From: Schauerella fraxinea
GTDB taxonomy: Bacteria; Pseudomonadota; Gammaproteobacteria; Burkholderiales; Burkholderiaceae_B
Assembly (NCBI GenBank): GCA_030849965.1
Contig: JAVDKL010000001.1
Span: 310,001 to 374,000, forward strand
Direction of reading: 5' to 3'
DNA: 64,000 nt
Both the position numbers and the translations under genes were made by a program. The notes below the pieces were generated by a model that saw only the letters and a list, made by a program, of their open reading frames with translations, was not told where the DNA came from and did not search any database. Position 1 is the first letter of the stretch. Each line of letters begins with the position of its first letter. Positions 16,777 to 25,855 of the stretch are shown in pieces.

Positions 16777-19632
16777 ATGGCCTTATCCGATAACGACCGC
16801 CCCGACCCCGATCGATTGCTGCGTGCGCTCGACGTGGCCGAGCGGGACGCCGCCCGCGGCAAGCTGCGGATCTACTTCGGCGCGTCGGCCGGTGTGGGCA
16901 AGACCTACGCCATGCTGCAGGCCGCGCTCGGGCTGTTGGGGCAGGGCGCCGATGTGCTCGTGGGCGTGGCGGAAACGCATGCGCGCCGCGATACGCAGGC
17001 GTTGCTCGATCGCTTGCCGATCTTGCCCCGCCAGGCCGTTGCGTACCGGGGCCACGATCTGAACGAGTTCGACCTCGATGGCGCGCTCGCCCGCAAGCCG
17101 GCGCTCATCCTGGTGGACGAACTCGCGCATACGAACGCGCCTGGCTCGCGCCACGCCAAACGCTGGCAGGACGTGCAGGAACTGCTGGCCGCAGGCATCG
17201 ATGTGTGGACCACCGTCAATGTGCAGCATCTCGATAGTCTGAATGAGGCGGTGGGCGGCATCACCGGTGTACCGGTATGGGAGACCGTGCCCGACGCTGT
17301 TTTCGATGCGGCCGATGAAGTCATTCTGGTGGATCTGCCCGTCGATGAATTGCTCAGCCGCATGAAGCAGGGCAAGGTGTATGTGCCGGAGCAGGCCAGG
17401 CACGCGACGCGCAACTTCTTTCGCAAAGGCAATCTGTTCGCGCTGCGAGAGCTGGCCTTGCGCCGCACGGCCGATCATGTCGACGACGATATGCAAGCCT
17501 ATCGGCAGGATCGGGCGATCGGCGAGGTATGGCGCACGCGCGAAGCCGTATTGGCCTGTGTGGGCGGCGACGACGATGCCGAAGCGATCGTGCGTAGCGC
17601 GCATCGGTTGAGCCAGCAGCTTGAATGCGATCTGCATGTGGTCACGGTCGAAACCTTGCGGGTGTCGCCGATACCGGCGGCGCTGCACGATCGTTTGCAA
17701 GCCGTGCTGGCGATGGCCACAGGGTGGGGCGCACGGTGCGAAACGTTGGGCGGTGGGGATCTGGTGGATGCCGTGGCGCAATACATCCAGCGTCACAACA
17801 TCACCAAGGTCGCGCTGGGCCGTCGCCAACGCCGGCCGCGCGGATGGCGCTGGTCGTTGTCGGGTCTGCTGGCCGGTGCCGTCGCGCCCGCGTGGTCCTG
17901 GCATCGGCATCGCCTGGCCGATCAACTGGCCGCGCGCTGTCCGGACATCGATCTCATCCGCGTGGCCGCTGTGGCCCCGGGCACGGCACGGGTCGCTGCG
18001 CCGCCTGCCCTGGCGGCAGCGCAGCCGCCAAGGCAGGCGGCCTGGGCTCGAGACGATGGCCGGGCGGGTACGGTCCCCAATGCGCCTGAAGCCGATGTTC
18101 GCGCAACCGATGGTCGGGCAACGGGCATGCGCGCCGCCGCCGGCTACCTTTGGGCGACCGTCTATTGTGGGCTGGCGGCCGGGTTGTCGGCGCTGGTCTT
18201 CCCAGTGCTGCACCAGACCAATATCGTCATGCTGTTTTTGCTGGCGGTGGTGGGCGTCGGACTGCGATTGGGACGCGGGCCTGCGGCCTACGCTGCGGTC
18301 GTCAGTGTGGCGCTGTTCGATTTCTTTTTCGTCCAACCCATCGCTTCGTTCGCCGTCTCGGATGTGCAGTACCTGGTCACCTTCGCGGTGCTGCTGGGCG
18401 TGGGCATCCTGGTGGGGCAACTCACGGCGGGGCTGCGCATGCAGGCCGAGCGCTCGGTCAAGCGTGAAGCCGATGCGCGCGGGCTGTACGAGTTCGCGCG
18501 CGAATTGTCGGCCGCACTCGTGCCCGAACAAATCGTGGGTTCCGTGACGGCGTTCGTCGCCGCGGGATTCGGCTCGCATTGCACGGTGTACATCCTCGGG
18601 CTGGACGATCGGCTGCGTCTGGCGCAGACCGACGACGTGCCCGGTGCGCGACCCGATATCGCCGTGGCCCAGTGGGTCTGCGATCATGGTCAGGCAGCAG
18701 GCGCGCGCACCGCGACCCTCGCCACCCAGACGATGCTGTATCTCCCGTTGCAGGCACCGATGCGCACGCGCGGCGTGCTGGTCGTGGACGACCCCGCAAC
18801 CGCCGGGCTGCATCATCCCGATGCCCGGCGCCGCATCGAGGCGTACGCCACCTTGGTCGCGATCGCGCTGGAACGCCTGCACTACGTCGAGGTCGCGCAA
18901 GCGGCACTGATCAGCGTGGCTTCCGAAAAACTTCGCGGTGCGTTGCTGGCGGCGGTGTCGCACGATTTGCGCACGCCGCTGACCAGCCTGATCGGCACCG
19001 CCGAAACGCTGCTCCATACGCGTCGCGATCTCGACGCGCCCGCGCTTGCGACGGTGGCCGATATCCGCGATCAAGCGCGTCGCATGCACGCGCTCGTTGC
19101 CAATCTGCTGGATATGGCCCGCTTGCAGGATCGCGAAACGCCCATCAAGCGCGACTGGCAGTCGATCGAAGAGCTGGCCGGCACGTCCCTGGCCTCGATG
19201 CGCGATGCGATGGCAAGGCATACCGTGCATGTGGGCGACCTCTCGGCGGTGCCGCTCGTGGAGTGCGATCCGGTGTTGATTGATCGCGTGCTGTGCAACC
19301 TGCTTGAGAACGCCGGCAAGTACGCCCCGCCCGGCAGCGATGTGTGGCTTGACGCGGCCGTGCACGGGCGGGAAGTGTGGGTGAGCGTGGCCGACAACGG
19401 GCCGGGCGTACCGCCCGAAGCACGGGCATCCATTTTTGAGAAATTTGCGCGCGGCGATCGCGAATCGGCGACGCCCGGCGTGGGCCTGGGCCTGGCGGTG
19501 TGCGAAGCCATCGTTACCGCCCATCGCGGTCGCATCTGGGTCGACGCCACGCCGGGTCAGACCACCGGCGCGCGCTTTGTTTTTTCCTTGCCGCTGCGCG
19601 AAGCGCCCGCGGTACAACCGGAAGCGGTGTAA
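16777..19632 (+). CDS. kdpD: Sensor histidine kinase KdpD
   Basis: This 951-residue sensor of potassium limitation and turgor has all KdpD parts. The N-terminal KdpD domain has Walker A GASAGVGKT (35-43) and DELAHTNAPGSRHAKR. Then come a USP-like domain, four closely spaced membrane helices (about 455-550), a GAF-like linker, the phosphoacceptor H729 in SHDLRTPLTS, and an ATPase domain with NLLENAGKYAP and GLGLAVCEAI. An Ala/Pro-rich insert lies before the membrane segment. The gene starts 33 nt after kdpC, and kdpE starts 5 nt after it. Confidence 0.95.
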   Translation: MALSDNDRPDPDRLLRALDVAERDAARGKLRIYFGASAGVGKTYAMLQAALGLLGQGADVLVGVAETHARRDTQALLDRLPILPRQAVAYRGHDLNEFDLDGALARKPALILVDELAHTNAPGSRHAKRWQDVQELLAAGIDVWTTVNVQHLDSLNEAVGGITGVPVWETVPDAVFDAADEVILVDLPVDELLSRMKQGKVYVPEQARHATRNFFRKGNLFALRELALRRTADHVDDDMQAYRQDRAIGEVWRTREAVLACVGGDDDAEAIVRSAHRLSQQLECDLHVVTVETLRVSPIPAALHDRLQAVLAMATGWGARCETLGGGDLVDAVAQYIQRHNITKVALGRRQRRPRGWRWSLSGLLAGAVAPAWSWHRHRLADQLAARCPDIDLIRVAAVAPGTARVAAPPALAAAQPPRQAAWARDDGRAGTVPNAPEADVRATDGRATGMRAAAGYLWATVYCGLAAGLSALVFPVLHQTNIVMLFLLAVVGVGLRLGRGPAAYAAVVSVALFDFFFVQPIASFAVSDVQYLVTFAVLLGVGILVGQLTAGLRMQAERSVKREADARGLYEFARELSAALVPEQIVGSVTAFVAAGFGSHCTVYILGLDDRLRLAQTDDVPGARPDIAVAQWVCDHGQAAGARTATLATQTMLYLPLQAPMRTRGVLVVDDPATAGLHHPDARRRIEAYATLVAIALERLHYVEVAQAALISVASEKLRGALLAAVSHDLRTPLTSLIGTAETLLHTRRDLDAPALATVADIRDQARRMHALVANLLDMARLQDRETPIKRDWQSIEELAGTSLASMRDAMARHTVHVGDLSAVPLVECDPVLIDRVLCNLLENAGKYAPPGSDVWLDAAVHGREVWVSVADNGPGVPPEARASIFEKFARGDRESATPGVGLGLAVCEAIVTAHRGRIWVDATPGQTTGARFVFSLPLREAPAVQPEAV

Positions 19633-19637
19633 TCGCC

Positions 19638-20330
19638 ATGTTCGAGTATCAACCCAATATTCTGGTCATCGAGGACGATCCCGGCATCCGGCGCTTCGTC
19701 AGATCGGCGCTCGAAAGCGAGGGCTGTGCGGTGTTCGAAGCCGATACGGTCAAGCGCGGCCTGATCGAAGCGGGCACGCGTCAGCCGGATCTCGTGATCG
19801 TCGATCTGGGGCTGCCCGATGCGGATGGCATGACGTTGATCGCCGAGTTGCGCAGTTGGACCCAGGTGCCCGTGCTGGTGCTTTCCGCGCGCAGTGCCGA
19901 GAGCGACAAGATCGCGGCGCTCGACGCCGGCGCCGACGACTATCTCGCCAAACCCTTCGGCATCGGCGAATTGCTGGCACGCTTGCGCGTGCTGTTGCGC
20001 CGGCATGCGCGCGCCGGGGCCGGCCAGGCCTCGGCGCTCACGTTCGGCGATGTGGCTGTGGATTTCTCCACCCGCGCCGTTACGCGCGCTGGGGAACACG
20101 TGCATCTCACGACGCTCGAATATCGTCTGCTGGCGGTGCTCGCCGCGCGGCGCGGCAAGGTGGTCACCCATCGCGAGTTGCTGCGCGAGGTGTGGGGCCC
20201 CACGCAGATCGAGAACAGCCATTATCTGCGCATCTACATGGGTCATCTGCGCCACAAGCTTGAGGCAGATCCTGCGCAGCCGGTATATCTGCTCACCGAA
20301 ATCGGTGTGGGCTACCGCTTTGCGGTGTAG
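19638..20330 (+). CDS. kdpE: Response regulator KdpE
   Basis: This 230-residue OmpR-family regulator activates kdp transcription when phosphorylated by KdpD. The receiver domain has acidic D13/D14, phospho-acceptor D56 (VDLGLPDADG) and the KP motif. The winged-helix DNA-binding domain includes TTLEYRLL and IGVGYRF. The frame is open upstream into kdpD; the ATG at 19638 gives the normal N-terminus. Its probable target is the phased TTTACG repeats at 11668-11708. Confidence 0.94.
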   Translation: MFEYQPNILVIEDDPGIRRFVRSALESEGCAVFEADTVKRGLIEAGTRQPDLVIVDLGLPDADGMTLIAELRSWTQVPVLVLSARSAESDKIAALDAGADDYLAKPFGIGELLARLRVLLRRHARAGAGQASALTFGDVAVDFSTRAVTRAGEHVHLTTLEYRLLAVLAARRGKVVTHRELLREVWGPTQIENSHYLRIYMGHLRHKLEADPAQPVYLLTEIGVGYRFAV

Positions 20331-20367
20331 CTATTGACAACTTATTTACGGGTTTCGCCCGCCATTT

Positions 20368-20390
20368 ATTCGCGCCTTTTAGGCGCGAAT
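20368..20390 (+). terminator. Hairpin after kdpE, possible terminator
   Basis: A 10-bp stem ATTCGCGCCT/AGGCGCGAAT with a TTT loop lies 38 nt after kdpE. The following bases TTCTATAG are only weakly T-rich, so it may terminate poorly or act as an mRNA-stabilising structure. Confidence 0.6.
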
Positions 20391-20458
20391 TTCTATAGTG
20401 AAGACGTCATCAATCACCGAGCTTGCACCGCCTTCGAGGCGGCCCGCTTAACCCCGCC

Positions 20459-20788
20459 ATGTCTATTCGACCGACGCTTTCACGCTTGACCTTCGCTCCG
20501 CTCAGCCAGCCAATCATGCCGCCTGTGCAGGAGAGGGTGGCCTCAGTGGTATTGACGCTGCGCGTTGAGAATCTCGATGCGCTGGCGCTGCGGCGTGCCT
20601 TGCATGGCGCACTGGGCAACGACCTTGGCGTGTACGCAATGGCGGTCGATCATGCGCATGGCCGCACGACTGTGCAGCTCAGCACCACGGCAGCCGAGCT
20701 GCCGAAGGTGATGGACAAGATCATGCGGCACGTGCCGGCCGCGGAGTTCGGCGCCATCCGCGTCGCCTCGAATGCCGTGGTGCATTGA
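20459..20788 (+). CDS. Small conserved-looking protein with an ACT-like fold
   Basis: This protein of about 109 residues was not recognised with certainty. The C-terminal 75 residues (VASVVLTLRVENLDALALRR onward) alternate strand and helix in a beta-alpha-beta-beta-alpha-beta order, as in ACT or ferredoxin-like regulatory domains. The start is uncertain: ATG 20459 or 20516 are possible and neither has a clear ribosome site. One base separates its stop from the DapA-family start, so the two are probably translated together, and a regulatory or ligand-sensing role for that enzyme is possible. Confidence 0.55.
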   Translation: MSIRPTLSRLTFAPLSQPIMPPVQERVASVVLTLRVENLDALALRRALHGALGNDLGVYAMAVDHAHGRTTVQLSTTAAELPKVMDKIMRHVPAAEFGAIRVASNAVVH

Positions 20789-20789
20789 G

Positions 20790-21716
20790 ATGGCTACTTC
20801 CACGCAAGATATGCCCTTCGCCGGTATCTGGTTGCCCATGGTCACGCCGTTGCGCGACGGCCGCGTCGATCTCGAAGCGGTCAGGCGGCTGCATCGCCAC
20901 TACCGGCAAGCCGGGATCGACGGCCTCGTGGTGTTCGGCTCTACCGGCGAGGGCAATCTGCTGTCCGGTGCAGAGAAAAGTGCCGTGCTCAAAACGCTGG
21001 CAAGCGAAGCGCAGCCCTTGCCGCTCATGATCGGCGTGGGCGGCGTCGATACGCAACAGATCGCCGCGACCGTGCGCCGCTTGAACGCCTTTCAGCCTGC
21101 CGGCTATCTGGTGCCGCCGCCGTATTATCTGGCGCCGACCCAGGCCGGGCTGGTCTGGCATTTTCGTGCGGTGACCGATGCCACCGATCGCCCCATCGTG
21201 CTGTACAACGTGCCCAAGCGCACGGGTGTGGCGATTGCCGTCGAAACCATGGAGATCCTGGCACGCCAACCCGGCATTGCTGCGATCAAAGAGTGCCAGC
21301 CGGCGGTGTTGAAAGCCTTGCGGCACAACCCCGTGCTGCCAGCGCTGTGCGGTGACGATGCGTCGCTGGCCACGCATCTGCTCGACGGTGGCGCGGGCGC
21401 GATTCCGGTCATCGCCAATCTGTATCCGGAATGGGTGGTGGCCCTGGCCCGGCATGCCCGCGCGGGCGAGGGCGATGCTGCCTGCGCGATCTTCAAGCGG
21501 CTGCGGGCGCTCACGCGATTGCTGTTTGCCGAACCCAATCCCGTACCGGTGAAACGGGCGCTCTCGCTGCAGGGATGGATCGACGAGGAGGTGCGGCGAC
21601 CGCTGATGCCTGCGTCCTATGCCTTGGGACTGCAACTGCGGCGGGCCTTGCACGCGGTGGAAATCAGCGGCGGGGTAGCCGATCGCCAGCCCCACACATC
21701 AAAAATATTGACCTAA
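20790..21716 (+). CDS. Dihydrodipicolinate synthase-family aldolase/lyase (DapA-like)
   Basis: This 308-residue TIM-barrel enzyme of the DapA/NanA family has the TGEG loop (GSTGEGNLL), catalytic Tyr139 (VLYNVPKRTG) and Schiff-base Lys167 (AAIKECQP). The housekeeping DapA makes a lysine precursor. Here the neighbours are an ACT-like protein, a Bug protein and an asparaginase, so a catabolic keto-acid aldolase is equally likely. The ATG follows the previous stop by one base, with no separate ribosome site. Confidence 0.82.
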   Translation: MATSTQDMPFAGIWLPMVTPLRDGRVDLEAVRRLHRHYRQAGIDGLVVFGSTGEGNLLSGAEKSAVLKTLASEAQPLPLMIGVGGVDTQQIAATVRRLNAFQPAGYLVPPPYYLAPTQAGLVWHFRAVTDATDRPIVLYNVPKRTGVAIAVETMEILARQPGIAAIKECQPAVLKALRHNPVLPALCGDDASLATHLLDGGAGAIPVIANLYPEWVVALARHARAGEGDAACAIFKRLRALTRLLFAEPNPVPVKRALSLQGWIDEEVRRPLMPASYALGLQLRRALHAVEISGGVADRQPHTSKILT

Positions 21717-21910
21717 GAAGTCACGTCTTTACGGTTTTCTTTTAGGACATTCGCGCCCATATTCCCAGGTAAGCGCTATAAACAGGGGGCTGGCTATCGG
21801 CGTGCCTGCGCGGCTTGAACCGCCGCGCTCGCATGCCTATCTGCAGCAGAAGGCGAGCATACGCCTCGTTCGTCGGTCCCCGCATCGAACACGCTACATC
21901 TGGAGGAGCA

Positions 21911-22906
21911 ATGAAGAGTCTGCATTTGCAAGGGGCCGGCGCCATCGCGCTGCTGGCCGCGTTGTGCTGTACGGTGTCTGTCGCCCAGGCGCAAACCGAG
22001 GCGATCGACAGTTACCCGTCCCGTCCCATCTCGATCATCGTGGGATACCCGCCGGGTGGCGCGACCGACGTGGTGGCGCGGCTGGTCGCCAGCAAGTTGA
22101 CACAGGCGTGGGGCCGCGCCGTGGTGGTGGAAAACAAAGCCGGCGCCGGGTCGAATATCGCCACCGAGCAGGTGGTGCGCGCCAAGCCCGACGGCTATAC
22201 GCTGTTGGTCGAAACGATTGCCAACGCCACCAATATGTCGGTGTACAAAAACCTGAACTACGACACCGACCGCGACCTGGTTCCCATCATCCAATTCATG
22301 TCGTCGCCCAGCGTGTTGGTCACCAATGCGGCGTTGCCGGTCAAGGATCTGCCGTCATTGATTGCGCTGGCCAAAGCCGAGCCGGGCAAGCTCACCTTTG
22401 CGTCATCCGGCGTGGGCGGATCGCCCCATCTGGCGGGTGAAATGTTCAAACTGCGCACGGGCGTGAGCATGCTGCACGTGCCCTACAAAGGCGCCACGCC
22501 CGCCATGACCGATGTCTTGGCCGGCAATGTGTCGATGGGGTTCATGACCTCGCTGGGCGCGCTGGGGCATATGCAAAGCGGGCAACTGCGCCCGATTGCC
22601 GTCGCCTATGCCAAGCGGCTGCCCGAGTTGCCCAACGTGCCCACCATGGCCGAAGCGGGGCTCAAGGATTTCGAGGTGAATTCGTGGAACGGGCTTGCCG
22701 CGCCCAAGGGTACGCCCCAGCCGATCGTGGATAAATTGAACAAGCAGATCAACGAGATTCTTGCCATGCCCGACGTCAAGCAACAGTTGCAAGGCTTGGG
22801 CGCACAGGCAGTGGGCGGCACCCCAAAACAGTTTGCCGATTACGTACAGGCCGAAACGCGCAAGTGGCGTGACGTGGTGCAAACCGCCGGCATCTCGCTC
22901 GACTGA
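21911..22906 (+). CDS. Bug/TctC-family periplasmic solute-binding protein
   Basis: This 331-residue exported protein has a signal peptide of about 26 residues (ending VAQAQ) and family motifs YPSRPISIIVGYPPGGATD and VVENKAGAGSN. The ATG at 21911 follows a strong GGAGGA (21902-21907). Its stop overlaps the asparaginase start by one base, so the two are co-translated, and the ligand may be an amide or amino acid such as asparagine or a derivative. No membrane TctAB genes are present nearby. Confidence 0.88.
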   Translation: MKSLHLQGAGAIALLAALCCTVSVAQAQTEAIDSYPSRPISIIVGYPPGGATDVVARLVASKLTQAWGRAVVVENKAGAGSNIATEQVVRAKPDGYTLLVETIANATNMSVYKNLNYDTDRDLVPIIQFMSSPSVLVTNAALPVKDLPSLIALAKAEPGKLTFASSGVGGSPHLAGEMFKLRTGVSMLHVPYKGATPAMTDVLAGNVSMGFMTSLGALGHMQSGQLRPIAVAYAKRLPELPNVPTMAEAGLKDFEVNSWNGLAAPKGTPQPIVDKLNKQINEILAMPDVKQQLQGLGAQAVGGTPKQFADYVQAETRKWRDVVQTAGISLD

Positions 22907-23940
22907 TGCGCACGCCAGCCTCCAGGGTGGCGGTGGTCACGACCGGCGGCACCATCGTCTCGCGTATCGAGCCCGCGACGGGGCTCGCCATGCCGGTGAT
23001 GTCGGGCGCGGCATTGCTGGAATGCATCGCCGATCGCGTGGATATCGAGGCGATCGAGGTGCTGGATCTGATGTGCGTCGCATCGCCCCACATCACGCCC
23101 GAGCATTGGCTGGCGCTGCAACGCGCGGTGGCCGAGTTGGTGGCGCGCAGCGACATCGCCGGTGTCGTCGTCACGCACGGCACCAGCACATTGGAAGAAA
23201 CGGCCTGGTTTCTCGATGTCACGCTGGATACCGGCAAACCCGTCGTGCTCACGGGTGCGCAACGCAATGCGTCGGAGCCGGACTTCGATGGGCCCCGCAA
23301 CCTGCTCAATGCCATCCGTATTTGCCGCTGCCCCGAAGCGCGGGGCATGGGGGTGCTGGTAGCACTGAACGATCACATCAACGCGGCGCGCGAGGTGCGC
23401 AAAACGCATACGCTCGATGTCGAGACCTTCCAATCGGGCGAGTGGGGGTTCGTCGGCGCCGTGGCCGGCGAACGGGTCATCTTCCATCGGCGGCCCATGC
23501 GGCCGTTGTATGTGCCATTGACGGGCGAAGGGTTGCCGGAGGTCGACATCGTGTCGATGTATGCGGGCGCAAGTGGCCGGCTGGTGGATGCCGCGGTCAA
23601 CACCGGTGCGCAGGGGCTGGTGATACAGGCCGTCGCATCGGGTCACGTCAATGGCGCGATGTTCGACGCCATCGTACGGGCCCGTGCGCGCGACGTGCCG
23701 GTGGTGATTGCCACCCGCATTCCCAATGGCGGCACGCGCGTCGGTTATGGCTTTGCCGGATCGACGCGGCAACTGGTGGACGCAGGCGCGGTGCTGAGCG
23801 GCGATCTCTCGGCCTGGAAAGCGCGCATCCTGTTGATGCTTGCGATTCAGGCGGGATTGAGCGGGGTCGAGGCGCTGCGCGAACTGTTCGACACCGGGAT
23901 CGCGGCGCGCGATGACGATCTCGGCAAGACACCGACGTGA
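22906..23940 (+). CDS. Asparaginase/glutaminase-family amidohydrolase
   Basis: This 344-residue enzyme has both threonine active-site motifs: TTGGTI near residue 14 and VVTHGTSTLEE near residue 87. It carries the type II-like SEPDFDGPRNL segment but lacks a signal peptide, so it should act in the cytoplasm. It is expected to hydrolyse L-asparagine or a related amide to ammonia and the acid. The start overlaps the Bug stop codon (TGATG). The substrate may differ from asparagine. Confidence 0.88.
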   Translation: MRTPASRVAVVTTGGTIVSRIEPATGLAMPVMSGAALLECIADRVDIEAIEVLDLMCVASPHITPEHWLALQRAVAELVARSDIAGVVVTHGTSTLEETAWFLDVTLDTGKPVVLTGAQRNASEPDFDGPRNLLNAIRICRCPEARGMGVLVALNDHINAAREVRKTHTLDVETFQSGEWGFVGAVAGERVIFHRRPMRPLYVPLTGEGLPEVDIVSMYAGASGRLVDAAVNTGAQGLVIQAVASGHVNGAMFDAIVRARARDVPVVIATRIPNGGTRVGYGFAGSTRQLVDAGAVLSGDLSAWKARILLMLAIQAGLSGVEALRELFDTGIAARDDDLGKTPT

Positions 23941-23974
23941 TGGACGATTGCCGCGCGTCGCCCATCGACGCCCT

Positions 23975-25606
23975 TTAAGCCAGGCTGGCGGCCTTCTTGC
24001 TGTCCAGCTTGGTCGCGAACAACCATGCCTTGTAGTCTTCCAGATCGCCATCGAACGGCTGTACGCGGCCGTCGGCCACGATGATGAACTGATCGGTGGT
24101 CGCGCGCAGCAAATGGCGATCGTGCGATACCAAAATCAGCGTGCCTTCGAACTGCGCCAAGGCATCGGTCAACGCTTCGCGCGTTTCCAGATCCAGGTGG
24201 TTGGTGGGTTCGTCGAGCAGCAGCAGATTGGGCTTTTGCCAGACGATCAAGGCCAAGGCCAGGCGGGCTTTCTCGCCACCCGAAAACGGTTTGATCGATG
24301 CCGTCGCCATCGGGCCCGCGAAGTTGAAGCCGCCCAAAAAGTTGCGCAGCTCTTGTTCGCGCGTGGTGGGCGCGATCTTGTTCATGTGCCAAAGCGGCGA
24401 TTCGTCGTGACGCAGCATTTCGACCTGATGCTGTGCAAAGTAGCCGATCGACAGCCCCTTGCCCAACGTGGCCGTGCCCGACAACGGACCGATCTCGCCC
24501 GCAATCGTCTTGATCAGGGTGGACTTGCCAGCGCCGTTCACGCCCAGCAAACCGATACGCTGGCCGCTCTGGAGCGAAAAGCCGATCCCGCCGATGATGG
24601 CGTTTTCGCGGCCGGTTTCGGCATCGCGATAACCCGCTCGTACATCGTCGAGCACCAGCAGCGGATCGGGCGCGCGCGCCGGTTCGCGAAACTGGAACGA
24701 GAATTCGGCGGCTGCCCGCAACGGCGCCAGTTCTTCCATCCGCGCCAAGGCCTTGATCCGGCTTTGCGCTTGGCGCGCCTTGCTGGCCTGCGCCTTGAAG
24801 CGGTTGATGAACGATTCCAAATGCGCTTTCTGGCGCATCTGCTTTTCCTGCTGGCCGGCCGCCAGTTCGAGCTGCGCCGCGCGCTGACGTTCGAACGACG
24901 AATAGTGACCCGAATAGCGCTTGAGCTTGCGCTCGTCGATGTGCACGATCACGTTGACCACTTCATCGAGGAAGTCGCGATCGTGGGAAATGATGATGAG
25001 CGTGCCCGGATACCGCTTCAACCAGTCTTCGAGCCAGATGATGGCGTCGAGATCCAAGTGGTTGGTGGGTTCGTCAAGCAGCAGCAGGTCGGAAGGGCAC
25101 ATCAGCGCCTGCGCCAGATTGAGCCGCATGCGCCAGCCGCCCGAGAAACTCGTCAACGGCTGGTTCATCTGCGCCATCGAAAAGCCCAGGCCGGTCAGCA
25201 ATTGTTCGGCACGCGACTGCACGGTATACGCGTCGGCGTCGGCCAGGGCGCCATACAGGTTGCCGATCGCAATGCCGTTTTCCGACGACTCGGGCTGCGC
25301 TTCGAGTGCGGCGAGCTCTTGTTCGAGCGCCCGCAGCGTGATGTCGCCATCGATGGCGTAGTCGATCGCGGAACGATCGAGCGCGGGCGTTTCCTGGGCC
25401 ACGTAGGCCAGGCGCCAGTTGGGCGGATAGCTGAGCTCGCCCTGGTCGGGGTGCAGCTCGCCGCGCAACAGGCCGAAGAGGCTGGACTTGCCGGCACCGT
25501 TGGCGCCGATCAGACCAATTTTGTCGCCGGGATTGAGAAGCAGATCGACGCTTTCCAGCAGGGGTTTAACCCCGCGGGCGAGCGAGACGTGTTGAAAACG
25601 GATCAT
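23975..25606 (-). CDS. ABC-F family ATPase (YheS-like)
   Basis: This 543-residue soluble protein has two ABC ATPase domains. The first Walker A is GANGAGKS (34-41), the second is GVNGAGKST. Signatures TSFSGGWRMRLNL and KPFSGGEKARLAL are present, with a charged linker between the domains. ABC-F proteins act on the ribosome rather than as transporters. The N-terminus resembles YheS. It ends soon after the second domain (KKAASLA), without the C-terminal arm many homologues have. The frame is open to 25663 but ATG 25606 gives the family start. Confidence 0.87.
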   Translation of the reverse strand: MIRFQHVSLARGVKPLLESVDLLLNPGDKIGLIGANGAGKSSLFGLLRGELHPDQGELSYPPNWRLAYVAQETPALDRSAIDYAIDGDITLRALEQELAALEAQPESSENGIAIGNLYGALADADAYTVQSRAEQLLTGLGFSMAQMNQPLTSFSGGWRMRLNLAQALMCPSDLLLLDEPTNHLDLDAIIWLEDWLKRYPGTLIIISHDRDFLDEVVNVIVHIDERKLKRYSGHYSSFERQRAAQLELAAGQQEKQMRQKAHLESFINRFKAQASKARQAQSRIKALARMEELAPLRAAAEFSFQFREPARAPDPLLVLDDVRAGYRDAETGRENAIIGGIGFSLQSGQRIGLLGVNGAGKSTLIKTIAGEIGPLSGTATLGKGLSIGYFAQHQVEMLRHDESPLWHMNKIAPTTREQELRNFLGGFNFAGPMATASIKPFSGGEKARLALALIVWQKPNLLLLDEPTNHLDLETREALTDALAQFEGTLILVSHDRHLLRATTDQFIIVADGRVQPFDGDLEDYKAWLFATKLDSKKAASLA

Positions 25607-25755
25607 TGGGAAGCAGTGTGGCGCCAGAAGGGCGCGTGCGGAGTAACCCGGCAGTGTAGTCAAAAGGGGGCCGGCGTGTAAATGAATGCCGCCCGTTGCG
25701 CGCTTTTAACGACACTTATCAGGTCAGGCGGGGCCGACCGTCATCTTGTCGTCGT

Positions 25756-25855
25756 AAAGCGAGTGTCGGATTCGCAAGGCGAACGTGGGATTCACAAAGC
25801 GAGCGTCAGATTGCTGAAGCGCGCATCCGATTCACAAGGCGCGCATCGGATAAGT
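25756..25855. repeat. Five-copy 20-bp degenerate tandem repeat
   Basis: Five consecutive 20-bp units begin at 25756, 25776, 25796, 25816 and 25836, with a consensus close to AAGGCGAGCGTCGGATTCAC. Units differ at several positions, so the array is old or selected for spacing. Its right end covers the last codons of the CPBP protease gene (minus strand). Confidence 0.75.

Noticed and set aside
16783-19617. A 944-residue open frame antisense to kdpD
   Set aside because: It is the mirror of an unambiguous gene in GC-rich DNA, with Arg/His-rich composition and no family motif.
20334-20339. TTGACA after kdpE as a -35 box
   Set aside because: No -10 hexamer lies at 16-18 bp, and the hairpin at 20368 follows instead.
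23912-25681. A 589-residue plus-strand frame across the ABC-F gene
   Set aside because: It is antisense to a gene with two clear ATPase domains and has random-looking composition.
25756-25855. The tandem array as a CRISPR
   Set aside because: Units are directly adjacent without unique spacers and no cas genes are present.
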